DNA of 64,000 bases from Treponema saccharophilum DSM 2985 (GCF_000255555.1 NZ_AGRW01000051.1:124001-188000), one strand, 5' to 3'; counted from the stretch's first letter, positions 43,074 through 54,470 are shown. Notes: a model not told the origin generated them from the letters alone. Numbers and translations are program-made.

Positions 43074-44191
43074 TTATTTTGCGAGCTTCGACGCCGCCTC
43101 AGACCTCCAGTACGGGTCGGGCATCGCAGCCGCCATCTTCCGGAAGAAGCTGTCAGCGAGGATAAGACGCCCGCGCTTCTGCAGCCGCTCGCCCATCTGG
43201 AACATCAGCTCCCAGACGTGGTATTTCTCGCACCAGGTCATGATGTCGTCGTACTTACCGCACTTCTCGAGGAAATCGGCATACGTAGTGAACGAATAGC
43301 TCGTGTCGCGCTCGCATATCGTCGCGTAGATGTGCGTGAACGACTCTATCGTGCCGAGGGCGGCGCACACGAGTGCATTCTCGTCGCGTCCGGCGCGCTC
43401 GTAGACGTTCCCCAAGTCGAAAAGCGCCTCAAGGGAGCGGTTCTCCTCCGCGCGGAACAGCGTGAAGAACCTGTCCGCGTTCTCCGCCTTGTCGGAGTCG
43501 AGGATTTTCATGAACGCGTTCCGGAAAACGGAATCCTTGAATTTCGGGTCGGAATCGAGTATGAGGAGGAGCGCCTGCTCGTAATCGTCGGGACGCTTCG
43601 CCTCGAGCGCGAGCGCGACCATCGCGTAGAGAATCTCGTAATGGAAGTCCGGGATGTCGAGGTACTCGCGCTCGACGCGCGCCTTCTCGTAGAATTCGTA
43701 CGCCGTCTTGTACTCGCCCTCAAGCTGATAGATTTTTCCTATAAGGAAATCCGCCTCGGGATAGACGTTCTTCTCCTTGACCCATTCGACGAGATTCGAT
43801 ATCGAATCGCCGAAAAAGCCCGTGCCGTAGAAGCGCAGGTATTTGTTTATCAGCTTGACGGCCTCGTTCTCGTCCCTTTCCGCGAGGATTTTCAGGACGT
43901 CGCCGAAACTGTCGCCGACCTTCCTGACCGCCAGCGGAGAGAGTGCATTCTCGAGGGTGTAGACCTCCCACGCAATCTCCGCGCGCCTGTTCGCCTTCGC
44001 CCGGTTCGCGAGGTTCATCGCCTCGCCGTAATCAGCAGCGTCGTAGGCGATGCGGGCGTTCTCCAGGATGCGCCACGAATACTCGCTCGCGACGGGACGC
44101 TTAGGCGCGACCTGCGGGAAAGAGAATGATGCGGACAGGACGAGCCCGCAGACGAACGCCATCTTCCTGGCAGCTGAACAGATTCCGATAT

Positions 44192-44195
<4 letters not shown>
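43074..44195 (-). CDS. Exported TPR-like repeat protein
   Basis: 373 residues with a signal peptide (cleaved around FSFPQ). Tandem helical repeats run through the length, e.g. ADFLIGKIYQLEGEYKTAYE, LFDLGNVYERAGRDENAL and LEKCGKYDDIMTWCE, in TPR spacing. ATG overlaps the ispG stop by 4 nt. From memory, Treponema pallidum also has an orphan beside its ispG (gcpE). A periplasmic scaffold role is likely; details unknown. Confidence 0.72.
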
Positions 44196-45292
<1,097 letters not shown>

Positions 45293-45494
45293 ATATTTCC
45301 TCCAAAAAAAATCGTTTTACACTGGCATCCTGCCGGCTGCGGCAGGAATCCGGAAGTCCGGAAAGGCTCATGATAGTTTTTTTTTCCGCATTCGTAAACA
45401 TTCGCCCCGCGGAGAAACGCGCGCTGCGATTCAGCCGCCGCATCATCCGAAACAGCAAAACAAATCGGGCAAGTTGTGATAGAATCTCGGCGTT
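45293..45494. promoter_or_regulatory. Divergent ispG / dehydratase control region with leader hairpin
   Basis: 202 bp. TCCTGCCG-GCTG-CGGCAGGA (45328-45347) is a perfect hairpin in the ispG leader; on the minus strand a T-run follows about 20 nt later. On the plus strand, TG-A-TAGAAT (45477-45485) is an extended -10 whose start point would be about 3 nt before ATG 45495. Confidence 0.55.
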
Positions 45495-47036
45495 ATGTTG
45501 CAGAAAAGTGAATCGAACCTGTACATCATCGGGGCAGGCTTTGCCGGGCAGATGATTGCGCAGGACATATCGCGGAAGAAGGTGTTCGGGAAGGTCGCGG
45601 CGTTCCTGGACGACGACAAATCGCTCGTCGGAACGGAAATAGAGGGCGTTCCCGTCCTCGGTCCCATAGCGAGCGTCGCCCCCGTGATAAAATGCGGGCC
45701 GCTTGACGAGGCAATCATCGCCATCCCGAGCGCGCCTCCGGAAAAAATCAAGGAAATATACGAGAACCTGATGCGCGGAGGCTTTGCGAGAATAAGGATT
45801 CTCCCGAGCGTGAGCCAGATTGTCGAGGGAAAGGCGCATCTCGTGCAGACGAGGGACATCGACCCGCTCGACATACTCGGACGCACCCCGATAATAATCC
45901 CGCTACACGAAAGCCTCAAATACCTGCGGGGAAAGCGCGTCATGATAACAGGCGCCGGCGGCTCCATCGGAAGCGAGCTTGCGCGGCAGCTCCTTTCGGG
46001 CGGGGCGGAGAGGCTCTACCTGTTCGGGCACGGCGAGAATTCGATCGTGAACATCTACCGGGAGCTTATCGTCCTCCAGAACGAGGGCGTCGGCGAGAAG
46101 GCGACCGTCGTCCCCATAATAGGCGACATGAAGGACAGGGAATACGTCCGCTACATAGTCGAGAGGACGCGCGTCGACGTCATATTCCATTGCGCCGCGT
46201 ACAAGCACGTTCCCATGATGGAGGAGAACCCGGTCGCGGTCATCGAGAACAACGTGTTCGGGACGAAGAACCTGCTCGACGCCTCGGTCGAATCGGGCGT
46301 GTCGAAATTCGTCCTCATCTCGACGGACAAGGCGGTGGGGCCCGTAAGCGTCTACGGGGTCAGCAAGATGCTTTCGGAGAAGCTCGTCCTGCGCTCGGCA
46401 AAAAAGGCGCGCGACGGGCAGTCGTTCATGTTCGTGAGGTTCGGGAACGTCCTCGGCTCGCGCGGCTCAATACTCCCGCTCTTCCAGTCGCAGATTAAGG
46501 CAGGCGGCCCCGTAACGGTCACCGACCCGGAGATGGAGCGATTCTTCATGACGATTCCCGAGGCATGCTCGCTCGTGCTCGAGGCGGGCGGCGTCGGCAT
46601 GAACGGGAAGTCGTACCTCCTCGACATGGGGGAGCCGATAAAAATACTCGACATGGCGGAGCAGATTATAAAATTCTCCGGGCACGAGCCGGGAAAGGAC
46701 ATCGAGATAAAGATAATCGGCGCGCGCGAGGGCGAGCGGAACCACGAGCCGCTCTGGCTTGACGAGGAGAACCCGCAGAAAACGGAATGGGAGAAAATCC
46801 TCATACTGCGCAACATCGAGATGGACGAAGGCGCGCTGGAAAAACTGCTCTCGGAGCTTGAGCCGATATGCTTCTTCAGGGAAGGGATGAGGGAGAAATT
46901 CAGGAACAGGGACGAGCTGATACGCATTCTCCGCGCAGCTTTCAAAACGCTCGACGAATTCTACGAGCAGACGAAGGACAAGGCGCAGTCGCGGAGCATA
47001 TCGTCGTCCGGCGATGGCGAGAAAATCACGCTCTGA
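45495..47036 (+). CDS. CapD/FlaA1/PglF-family nucleotide-sugar 4,6-dehydratase, soluble form
   Basis: 513 residues. N-terminal Rossmann domain with IGAGFAGQMIAQDI (about residues 10-25), then the SDR catalytic domain: ITGAGGSIGSELARQL, DVIFHCAAYKHVPMMEENP, STDKAVGPVSVYGVSK. PglF-type enzymes make UDP-4-keto-6-deoxy-GlcNAc. The four N-terminal membrane helices of PglF are missing. Most members have Met where this has Tyr in VYGVSK, restoring a Y-x3-K pair. The next gene is the matching aminotransferase. From memory this gene order resembles T. pallidum TP0077-TP0078. No ribosome site; leaderless start likely. Confidence 0.88.
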   Translation: MLQKSESNLYIIGAGFAGQMIAQDISRKKVFGKVAAFLDDDKSLVGTEIEGVPVLGPIASVAPVIKCGPLDEAIIAIPSAPPEKIKEIYENLMRGGFARIRILPSVSQIVEGKAHLVQTRDIDPLDILGRTPIIIPLHESLKYLRGKRVMITGAGGSIGSELARQLLSGGAERLYLFGHGENSIVNIYRELIVLQNEGVGEKATVVPIIGDMKDREYVRYIVERTRVDVIFHCAAYKHVPMMEENPVAVIENNVFGTKNLLDASVESGVSKFVLISTDKAVGPVSVYGVSKMLSEKLVLRSAKKARDGQSFMFVRFGNVLGSRGSILPLFQSQIKAGGPVTVTDPEMERFFMTIPEACSLVLEAGGVGMNGKSYLLDMGEPIKILDMAEQIIKFSGHEPGKDIEIKIIGAREGERNHEPLWLDEENPQKTEWEKILILRNIEMDEGALEKLLSELEPICFFREGMREKFRNRDELIRILRAAFKTLDEFYEQTKDKAQSRSISSSGDGEKITL

Positions 47037-47057
47037 AAAAAAATGGGAGAAACACTT

Positions 47058-48248
47058 ATGGAAGAAAAAATGAACGTGCCGTTCTTCCGCCCGTCAATCG
47101 GTGACGAGGAGAAGAAGGCGGTGCTTGACGTAATGGATTCCGGATGGCTTACGACAGGAAAAGTGGCGCACGAATTCGAGAATGAGTTCGCACGCTACGT
47201 CGGCTCGAAGCACGCGCTGGCAGTGAACTCGAACACGAGCGGGATGATACTCGCGATGGAGGCGTGCGGCGTCACCCGCGGGAAGGCGGTCATCACGACG
47301 CCGTACACGTTCGTCTCCACCGCGGCAAGCGCAATCCACCTCGGGGCGGATGTCATGTTCGCGGACATCGAGCCGGACTCATACTCGATATCACCCGACT
47401 CGATTGAGGAAATCCTCAGGGCGGACACGGAGCACAAAGTCGCGGCAATCGTCCCCGTCCATGTTGCCGGAAACCTCTGCGACATGAAGAGAATCAGGCA
47501 GCTCGCCGACAAGTATTCCACCGCGGAAAACAGGATTCGCGTCATCGAGGACGCCGCCCACTCATTCCCCTCGAAAACGGAAGCGGGATTCGCGGGAACG
47601 CTCGGCGACGTCGGCGTGTTCAGTTTCTACGCCACGAAGACGATGACGACCGGAGAGGGCGGAATGGTCACGACGAGCGACGACTCGATTTGCGCGCGCA
47701 TGGCGCAGATGCGCCTTCACGGGATGAGCCGGGACGCATGGGACAGGTACACGAACCCGAAGGCGAGCTGGGAATACGACATAATCGCGCCGGGATACAA
47801 GTCGAACATGCCGGACATACTCGCGGCAATCGGCCGGGAGCAGCTCAAGAAGGCGGAGTCGTTCCGGAAAAGCCGCACGGAAATTGCGATGAGGTTCAAC
47901 GAGGCGTTCGCCAAGTGCGACTTCCTCACGGTTCCGCCCGACGGCGAGGGGAATTCGTGGCACCTCTACCTCATCAGGCTGAACGAGGACAAGCTCACCA
48001 TAACGCGGAACGAATTCATGGAGAAGCTCCGCGAGCGTGGGCTCGGAATCTCCATGCACTTCATCGCAATCCACCGGTTCACGTGGTGGAAGGAGCATTT
48101 CCCGCAATACAACGCGGAGACGCTCCCCAACGCGGAGAAGGCGACGGCGCGCACGATAACGCTGCCGCTCTGGCCGTACATGGACGACGCGTCGGTCAGC
48201 CACGTCATACGGTCCGTCATCGAAACGGGAAACGCGCACCATGCCTAA
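47058..48248 (+). CDS. DegT-family nucleotide-sugar aminotransferase (PglE-like)
   Basis: 396 residues from ATG 47058 (GGGAGA 10 nt upstream). Lys194 in FSFYATKTMTTGEGG forms the PLP Schiff base. NSNTSGMILAMEACG and RVIEDAAHSFP are family motifs. With the preceding dehydratase it would make UDP-4-amino-4,6-dideoxy-GlcNAc, a precursor for surface or flagellin glycans. It overlaps the next gene by 8 nt. Confidence 0.88.
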   Translation: MEEKMNVPFFRPSIGDEEKKAVLDVMDSGWLTTGKVAHEFENEFARYVGSKHALAVNSNTSGMILAMEACGVTRGKAVITTPYTFVSTAASAIHLGADVMFADIEPDSYSISPDSIEEILRADTEHKVAAIVPVHVAGNLCDMKRIRQLADKYSTAENRIRVIEDAAHSFPSKTEAGFAGTLGDVGVFSFYATKTMTTGEGGMVTTSDDSICARMAQMRLHGMSRDAWDRYTNPKASWEYDIIAPGYKSNMPDILAAIGREQLKKAESFRKSRTEIAMRFNEAFAKCDFLTVPPDGEGNSWHLYLIRLNEDKLTITRNEFMEKLRERGLGISMHFIAIHRFTWWKEHFPQYNAETLPNAEKATARTITLPLWPYMDDASVSHVIRSVIETGNAHHA

Positions 48249-50280
48249 AAAGGAACGCGAGCTTTCGTTCTCCGGCACGTTCGCGACGGACATAGCTCTT
48301 CCGGGGATGATGTTCGCGTCCGTCGTCAGGAGCGCCGTTCCCTCGGGGAAAATCAAATCGGTCTCGCTTCCCGGCGGCACGGGAAAGATGGAGCTCATTT
48401 CGGCGGCGGACGTTCCGGGGCGCAACGCCGTATCGATGCTCGGGACGGACGCGGAGATATTCTGCACGGGCGACATACGGTACAAGGGCGAGCCGGTCGC
48501 GCTTGTCGTCGGCGAGGACGAGCGCGAAGTCAGGGACGCGGCGAGAAAAGCCGACGTCGTGGTTGAGCTCGACTTCTCCCGCAAAAAAGCGGACGGCGAA
48601 AGGACGGCCATTATCGCCGCGCGCACGGAAAAATCGGCGGGCTTCTCGCAGGACGACTTCGGGAAGGCGCCGTTCGTCGTCGACGAGACGTGGGAGAACG
48701 CGATGCGACCGCTTTCCATGAAGGAGACGAACGCGGCGGCGGCGTATTTCGACGGCGACAGGCTCTCGGTCTACGCCCCGAACCAATGGATACACAACAT
48801 GCGCGAGTCGCTCTCCGCCTGCACGGGAATTCCGCGGCACAAAATATCGGTCACGCGCACCCCCATATCGAAGAAAAGCTCGAGCGCGATATTCCAGAGC
48901 GAAATTGCCGCCGCTATGGCGGCCATCGCCTCAATCAAAACGGGGCGGCCCGTGAAGCTCTCGTACACGAGAAGCGAGCAGGAATCGTTCGTGGAGAATC
49001 CCGCGCGGATAACGGTCAGGCACAAAACGGCGGTGTCGGAGGACGGGCGCATCATCGCCGACGACATACGGATTACCGCCGACGCAGGCGCGTACTGCCC
49101 ATTCGCGGAGGAAATCGCGGAACGGCTCCTCCTCGGCGCGTCGGGAATCTACAAGGCTGAAAAAAGGCGCGTCTCCGTGAAAATCCTCTCTTCGAAGAAC
49201 CCTCCCCGCTCCGTGAAGATGAAGGCGATTGCGATGCACGACTTCTTCGCGGCGGAATGCCAGATGCAGCGCATCGCCGAGGTCACGGGAATCTCCCCGA
49301 AAACGCTCAGGAAGGCGAACCTCGACGCGGAAAACGCGCTGTTCGGCGGAATCAGGATAGCGGACGCGATAGACGCGGTGACGCAGAGTCTCGACCCGTT
49401 CATCAGGCGGCAGGACCTTTCCGCGACGAAGAACGACGACTGCCGCACGCGGAAGGAATTCCCAGGCGGATTCGACTCGAGCGCGTTCGACCGGAAATTC
49501 TTCGCGTACCGTATGAGGGAAAGCGGGACGAACTTCCTCGACACGGTATCCCCGTCGGTGCCGAACAAAGTCGGGACGGCGCTCGCGTGCGCGGTCGAGG
49601 GAATCGGGTACGCGAAAAGGCCGACGGTGCTGAGGACGGAGCTCCACGACGACGGAAAATTCGTAATCGAGTCGTTCCCCGTGTCGGACGCGGACTGGGG
49701 CGCGTGGACGAGAACAGTGTCGGACATCCTCAAAATCGACAGGACGCTCGTCTTCCTCGACCCGAAAATCGACGAGGGAAAGGAGAACAACTGGCCCGAC
49801 ACGCTGAGCGAGAACACCGGAATCAAGGCGCGGCTTCTGAAGGAATGCTGCGCGGAGACGAGGGAGAACCTCGCGACGGGAATTCGGTGCGCGTCTGCCG
49901 GAGCCGATGCGGGCGGGAAACCGTTCGTCGACGCGGCGTTCGCCGCGTGCATTGTCGAGGTCGAAATCGACGCGTGCACGCTTTCGGTAGGCATCCAGCG
50001 GATTTCGGTCGCGTTCGACTGCGGGCGCATACAGAACAAGCCGCTCATGGAAATGCAGGCAAGGCTCGAAATACAGAAGCAGCTTCCGCAGCTGATGGAG
50101 GGAAAGCTCCTTTCATGCAACGACATACGCATACAATTCATGGAATCGGACGGGGAGCCGAAGCAAATCGGGAACATAATAGACTCGGTCGTTCCGGCGG
50201 CGTTCGCGTCGGCAGTCTCGGTAGCGCGCGGGCGTACCATAAGCAGGCTTCCGATAACAGAGCGCGACATACTCGGCTGA
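48241..50280 (+). CDS. Divergent molybdenum-hydroxylase large subunit (xanthine dehydrogenase-like)
   Basis: 679 residues. N-terminal Ald_Xan_dh domain: GTFATDIALPGMMFASVVRS, YKGEPVALVVGEDERE. The molybdopterin-binding part follows: GRPVKLSYTRSEQESFVENP, ITADAGAYCPF. The C-terminal catalytic-Glu region is DGEPKQIGNIIDS and PITERDILG. Odd points: the GGGFGGK motif is replaced by ISKKSSS (near residue 208) and no GQG motif is seen. Cofactor binding may differ or be lost. It is translationally coupled to the aminotransferase and followed by the other two subunits. Confidence 0.8.
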   Translation: MPKKERELSFSGTFATDIALPGMMFASVVRSAVPSGKIKSVSLPGGTGKMELISAADVPGRNAVSMLGTDAEIFCTGDIRYKGEPVALVVGEDEREVRDAARKADVVVELDFSRKKADGERTAIIAARTEKSAGFSQDDFGKAPFVVDETWENAMRPLSMKETNAAAAYFDGDRLSVYAPNQWIHNMRESLSACTGIPRHKISVTRTPISKKSSSAIFQSEIAAAMAAIASIKTGRPVKLSYTRSEQESFVENPARITVRHKTAVSEDGRIIADDIRITADAGAYCPFAEEIAERLLLGASGIYKAEKRRVSVKILSSKNPPRSVKMKAIAMHDFFAAECQMQRIAEVTGISPKTLRKANLDAENALFGGIRIADAIDAVTQSLDPFIRRQDLSATKNDDCRTRKEFPGGFDSSAFDRKFFAYRMRESGTNFLDTVSPSVPNKVGTALACAVEGIGYAKRPTVLRTELHDDGKFVIESFPVSDADWGAWTRTVSDILKIDRTLVFLDPKIDEGKENNWPDTLSENTGIKARLLKECCAETRENLATGIRCASAGADAGGKPFVDAAFAACIVEVEIDACTLSVGIQRISVAFDCGRIQNKPLMEMQARLEIQKQLPQLMEGKLLSCNDIRIQFMESDGEPKQIGNIIDSVVPAAFASAVSVARGRTISRLPITERDILG

Positions 50281-50302
50281 AAAAAAATGCAGGGAGACCA
50301 GA

Positions 50303-50782
50303 ATGAGGATACATCTGAAAATAAACGGGCGCGACACCGAGATTGACGCGAACCCGAACGAGAAGCTCCTGGACATCCTGCGCGCGGAAAAAATATTCTC
50401 CGCGAAAGCCGGATGCGGAAAGGGGCGGTGCGGCGTCTGCACGGTCCTGCTCGACGGGAAGCCCGTCCCAAGCTGCCGCATCCCGATAGGAACGATTGAC
50501 GGCGCCGACGTCACGACGCTGGAGCATTTCAAAACGACGCAGTCATACGAGAACATCGCCAACGGGCTGAAAAAGGCTGGCGTCCATCTCTGCGGATTCT
50601 GCAGCGCCGCGAAAATACTTTCCGTGCACGAGCTGCTCGAAAGCAAGTACCGGCCGACGAGGGAGGAATGCCTCGAATTCGCCGAGAGGCTGTCGTGCAC
50701 GTGCACCGAGAAGAACGCATTCATGAACGCGATTCTCTACGCCACGGCGTTCAAGCACGACAGGGACGGGATGAAAAGCTGA
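50303..50782 (+). CDS. Molybdenum-hydroxylase [2Fe-2S] subunit
   Basis: 159 residues. First cluster: AGCGKGRCGVCTVLLDGKPV and the later PSC. Second cluster: LCGFCSAAKILSVHELL and LSCTCTEKNAFM; the usual RCTGY is altered. Passes electrons from the molybdenum centre to the FAD subunit. AGGGAG lies 9 nt before the ATG. Confidence 0.9.
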   Translation: MRIHLKINGRDTEIDANPNEKLLDILRAEKIFSAKAGCGKGRCGVCTVLLDGKPVPSCRIPIGTIDGADVTTLEHFKTTQSYENIANGLKKAGVHLCGFCSAAKILSVHELLESKYRPTREECLEFAERLSCTCTEKNAFMNAILYATAFKHDRDGMKS

Positions 50783-50790
50783 GGTTTTAT

Positions 50791-51648
50791 ATGGCAGGAA
50801 CAAGCGAACCGGAAGTGTTCGGCGCGCGGACGATACAGGAACTTGTCGCGCTGATGGAAAAAAAGGACGGGCTCAGGATAATCGGCGGGGGAACGGCGAC
50901 AGACGAGCTTCCGAAACGGTGCGTACCGTCGAGGAACGTAAAGGAGCTCAAATCGTTCGAGAAATGGGACAGGCATTTCACCTTCGGTCCCGCGATGACG
51001 CTCGCGGAGATTGAGGACATCGGGCGGAAGAACCTCCCCGCACTTTTGAGCGACGCCGTCAAAACGATAGGGAACCGCGCGCTCAGGAATGCCGCGACAC
51101 TCGGCGGGAACATCTTCTCGATGATGGACGACGGCCACGCGCGCACGCTCTTCGCGCCGCTCCTCGCGCTCGACGCCAGGTTCGAGTTCATACGGGGAAG
51201 CGACATCCGGAACGAGACGAGGACGGTTCCCATCCTCAAGCTCAAGGAATTCGCCGCGGAAGAGATGAAGTGGAAATGGATTCTCTCGAAGATAAAAATC
51301 CCGAATGAGGACTGGGAGCTCGCGATTTTCAGGAAGCTCGGGCCACAACGGGAATTCGGCGAAAGCTCCGCGTCGTTCGCGTTCCTCGCCGACATCCAGG
51401 ACAGGACGCTGTCCACGGTCAGGATTGCGTTCGCGGGAAAAATCATCCTGCGGAGCGCGGAATTCGAGAACAGCCTGACGGGGCTTCCGCTCCCGCTCGA
51501 CGGGAACGCCGTGAGAAGCGCGGTCGAGCGGGGCGGAAAGATGTTCGACGAGGAGTCGCGCGCGAGCGGAATCGAAAACGACGAAATTGCGCGGACGCAA
51601 TTCACGAACCTGCTCCGCTATTCCCTCGAGCAGCTTGCCCAGCCGTAA
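50791..51648 (+). CDS. Molybdenum-hydroxylase FAD subunit
   Basis: 285 residues. FAD-binding signature LRIIGGGTATDEL and the second motif NRALRNAATLGGNIFS. ATG 50791 with GAGG 6 nt upstream; a longer frame to 50668 overlaps the previous gene without support. Third gene of the hydroxylase set. It ends one base from the convergent DUF456 gene. Confidence 0.87.
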   Translation: MAGTSEPEVFGARTIQELVALMEKKDGLRIIGGGTATDELPKRCVPSRNVKELKSFEKWDRHFTFGPAMTLAEIEDIGRKNLPALLSDAVKTIGNRALRNAATLGGNIFSMMDDGHARTLFAPLLALDARFEFIRGSDIRNETRTVPILKLKEFAAEEMKWKWILSKIKIPNEDWELAIFRKLGPQREFGESSASFAFLADIQDRTLSTVRIAFAGKIILRSAEFENSLTGLPLPLDGNAVRSAVERGGKMFDEESRASGIENDEIARTQFTNLLRYSLEQLAQP

Positions 51649-51649
51649 A

Positions 51650-52138
51650 TCAGAACCAGCCCTTGACGAGGTTCAGGACGAGAATCCAGAAGAACGACAC
51701 CGCGACGGCAGCCTTCGCGCCCGTACCGAGCAGGAAGCCGATGAACGCCCCCCACGCGGAATTGAAGGCGCGCGCCGTGTCGTCGGGGGAATTCAGGAAT
51801 TCGAAGATGAACGCCCCGAAAAACGGGCAGAGTATGACGCCGAGGACAGGAAGGGGAAGAAAAAGCCCCGCCACGAGCCCGACAGTCGCCCCGATTCCGC
51901 CCGCCCTGCTGCCGCCGAATTTCCGCGTCATCGCGGGGGGAAGAAGGTAGTCCATCGCCGTGACTGCCGCCATGACGACGAACGAGACAGCCACCGTCGC
52001 GAACGACAGCGACGCCGACGCGGAGAAGAATGCCGCGAGGAGCCCGAGCCATGAGACGGGAGGTCCGGGAAGCGCGGGAAGGAACGCGCCGACAAGCCCG
52101 AGTATTATAAGGAAAAAAGCAAGCACCAGAAGAAACAC
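51650..52138 (-). CDS. DUF456-family membrane protein
   Basis: 162 residues, four or five helices. LGLVGAFLPALPGPPVSWLG, TAMDYLLPPAMTRKFGGSRA and GVILCPFFGAFIFEFL are typical DUF456 motifs. GTG start with GGGGGAG 5 nt upstream. It follows queA by 8 bp, so it belongs to the ruvA-ruvB-queA unit. Function unknown. Confidence 0.87.
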   Translation of the reverse strand: MFLLVLAFFLIILGLVGAFLPALPGPPVSWLGLLAAFFSASASLSFATVAVSFVVMAAVTAMDYLLPPAMTRKFGGSRAGGIGATVGLVAGLFLPLPVLGVILCPFFGAFIFEFLNSPDDTARAFNSAWGAFIGFLLGTGAKAAVAVSFFWILVLNLVKGWF

Positions 52139-52146
52139 ATCTCCCC

Positions 52147-53202
52147 CTATTTTATGAGCATCGCGTCGCCGTAGCTGAAAAAGCGGTACCTGTTCTCAAC
52201 GGCAGTCCTGTACGCGCCGAGGATGTTCTCCCTGCCGGCGAACGCGCTGACGAGCATGATGAGCGTGCTTTCGGGCGTGTGGAAATTCGTGAACATCTGG
52301 CTGACGCACTTGAAGCGGTAGCCCGGATACATGAATATCCGCGTCGCCGACGAGCCGCTTCTCACGAGCCCGTCGTCTCCGGCGGCAGATTCGAGCGTGC
52401 GGACGGAAGTCGTCCCGACAGCGAGTATCGGGCGCCCCTCCCTCTTCGCCCTGTTGATTTTCTCCGCGGCGTCGAACGGAATCGTGTACACCTCCTCGTG
52501 CATCTTGTGCTCCTCGATGTTCTCCGAGCGCACGGGAAGGAACGTCCCCAGCCCGACATGGAGTGTGACGAACGTCCGGTCGATTCCCTTCTCGTCAAGG
52601 CGCCTGAACATCTCCTCGGTAAAATGGAGCCCCGCCGTGGGACATGCAGAACTTCCGGTCTCCTTCGCGTAGACGGTCTGGTAGCGCTCCGAGTCGGTGT
52701 CGTCATCCTCGCGCTTTATGTAGGGCGGAAGCGGGATGTGGCCGTTCCGGGAGAACCAGCCGTCATCGAGGGCAAACGGAAAGCGCACGGTGCGGAATTC
52801 GCTTCCCGCGTCGCCCTCGCTGTCGACTATTTCCCCGACGGAGCCGTCCGGGAAGCGGTAGCGTGAGCCAGCCTTCACTTTCTTCGCGCCCTTGACCATC
52901 GTATGCCAGACATCCCCAGAAGCGGACATCTGGTTGAGGAACATGAACTCCTGCTCCCTTCCGCCCTGCCCCTTCTCGTTCGCCTCCTTTATTCCGTAGC
53001 AGCGGGAGCGCCTGACCTTCGAGTTGTTGAAAACCATGAGCGTCCCCGGCTCAATCAAATCGGGAAGGTCGCGCATCGCAAAATGCCTCACCGCGCCCGT
53101 CGCCCTGTCGAGGAACATAAGCTTGTCCTCTCCCCGTATTCCGGACGGTTTCTGCGCGATAAGCTCCTCCGGCAAATCAAAATAAAAATCGCTCAATTTC
53201 AT
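52147..53202 (-). CDS. queA: S-adenosylmethionine:tRNA ribosyltransferase-isomerase QueA
   Basis: 351 residues. Transfers the ribosyl part of SAM to preQ1 in tRNA to give epoxyqueuosine. MKLSDFYFDLPEELIAQKP, CPTAGLHFTEEM and HVGLGTFLPVRSENIEEH are diagnostic. ATG 53202 has GGAGAAG 5 nt upstream; longer frames overlap ruvB. Confidence 0.96.
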   Translation of the reverse strand: MKLSDFYFDLPEELIAQKPSGIRGEDKLMFLDRATGAVRHFAMRDLPDLIEPGTLMVFNNSKVRRSRCYGIKEANEKGQGGREQEFMFLNQMSASGDVWHTMVKGAKKVKAGSRYRFPDGSVGEIVDSEGDAGSEFRTVRFPFALDDGWFSRNGHIPLPPYIKREDDDTDSERYQTVYAKETGSSACPTAGLHFTEEMFRRLDEKGIDRTFVTLHVGLGTFLPVRSENIEEHKMHEEVYTIPFDAAEKINRAKREGRPILAVGTTSVRTLESAAGDDGLVRSGSSATRIFMYPGYRFKCVSQMFTNFHTPESTLIMLVSAFAGRENILGAYRTAVENRYRFFSYGDAMLIK

Positions 53203-53264
53203 AATCTTCTCCATAAATAAACAACAGTTCCGCCTGCGATTCCGGGGCACGCGGAACGAAGCGC

Positions 53265-54368
53265 TCAGCCGAACAGCCCCGGAAGGAACGAAGACGCGCC
53301 CGGCCCCGCCTTGATTCCGAGATGGTCGTACGCCTTCTGCGTGGCGATTCTCCCGCGCGGAGTCCGCTGCAGTAGCCCGCACTGGATGAGGTACGGCTCG
53401 TAATAATCCTCAAGCGTGTCCGCGGATTCCCCGAGAGAAATCGCGAGCGTCTCGCACCCGACAGGACCGCCACCGAATTTCTCTATCACGGCGCGGATTA
53501 TGTCCCGGTCGAAATCCTCAAGCCCCAGCGAGTCTATCCGAAGTTTCCCGAGACCTGCCTCGACGATTGATTTCGTTATCCGCCCGTCACCGTAGACCTG
53601 CGCGAAATCGCGCATACGGCGGACAATCCTGTTCGTGACGCGCGGCGTTCCGCGGGAGCACGACGCCATGAGCAGCGCGGCATCGTCGTCGACGGAACAG
53701 CCGAGAAGCCCCGCCGACCGTTTTATAATCAGGGAAAGCTCCGCGGGCGTGTAAAAGTTGAAGCGCTGTATAATCCCGAACCGGGTCTGCAGCGGCTTCG
53801 AGACCATGCCCGCCTTTGTCGTCGCCCCGACGAGCGTGAAATGCGGAATCGGGATGCGGACGGTGCGTGCGGCAGCCCCCTGCCCGATAACCCAGTCAAG
53901 CTCGAAATCCTCCATGACGACGTAGAGCATCTCCTCTATGACGGGCTTGAGCCGATGGATTTCGTCGATGAAGAAGACGGTTCCCGGCGTTATCGTGGAA
54001 AGGATTCCCGCAAGGTCCTTCGGCTTGTCGAGCGCAGGCGCGCTGGTCACCTTGAAGTCCGCCCCCAGCTCGTTCGCCGCGACCTCCGCAAGCGTCGTTT
54101 TCCCGAGCCCGGGCGGCCCGATGAGGAAAAGATGGTCGAGCGGCTCCCCGCGCGTCCGTGCCGCATCGATGAAGACGGACAGGTTTGCCTTGACGGCCTC
54201 CTGACCGAGAAATTCCTTGAGCAGGCGCGGCCTGAGGTTCACTTCCTGAGAATCGTCCTCGCCCGGCTCGTCCGCGCGGACAATGTGGCGCGCGCCCCTG
54301 CTCTGCTCAGAAAGCGCGGCAGCCTCCCTCAAATCATCGTCCGTCGTGTCAGTGTATCTTATTGCCAT
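53265..54368 (-). CDS. ruvB: Holliday junction helicase RuvB
   Basis: 367 residues. Walker [10 protein letters not shown], Walker [10 protein letters not shown], sensor [10 protein letters not shown], arginine finger region PLQTRFG, and the winged-helix C-terminus [18 protein letters not shown]. Drives branch migration with RuvA. Preceded by a GC hairpin (54389-54408) in the 102-bp gap after ruvA. Confidence 0.97.
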   Translation of the reverse strand: MAIRYTDTTDDDLREAAALSEQSRGARHIVRADEPGEDDSQEVNLRPRLLKEFLGQEAVKANLSVFIDAARTRGEPLDHLFLIGPPGLGKTTLAEVAANELGADFKVTSAPALDKPKDLAGILSTITPGTVFFIDEIHRLKPVIEEMLYVVMEDFELDWVIGQGAAARTVRIPIPHFTLVGATTKAGMVSKPLQTRFGIIQRFNFYTPAELSLIIKRSAGLLGCSVDDDAALLMASCSRGTPRVTNRIVRRMRDFAQVYGDGRITKSIVEAGLGKLRIDSLGLEDFDRDIIRAVIEKFGGGPVGCETLAISLGESADTLEDYYEPYLIQCGLLQRTPRGRIATQKAYDHLGIKAGPGASSFLPGLFG

Positions 54369-54470
54369 AAAAAATCCCCGTGTCGGTCGGGCCGCGCGGA
54401 TGCGGCCCCCGATAGAATGGTAGGACGCCGGCCCCGTTCTGGAAAACGGAAAAATCCGGAATGCCCTCCT

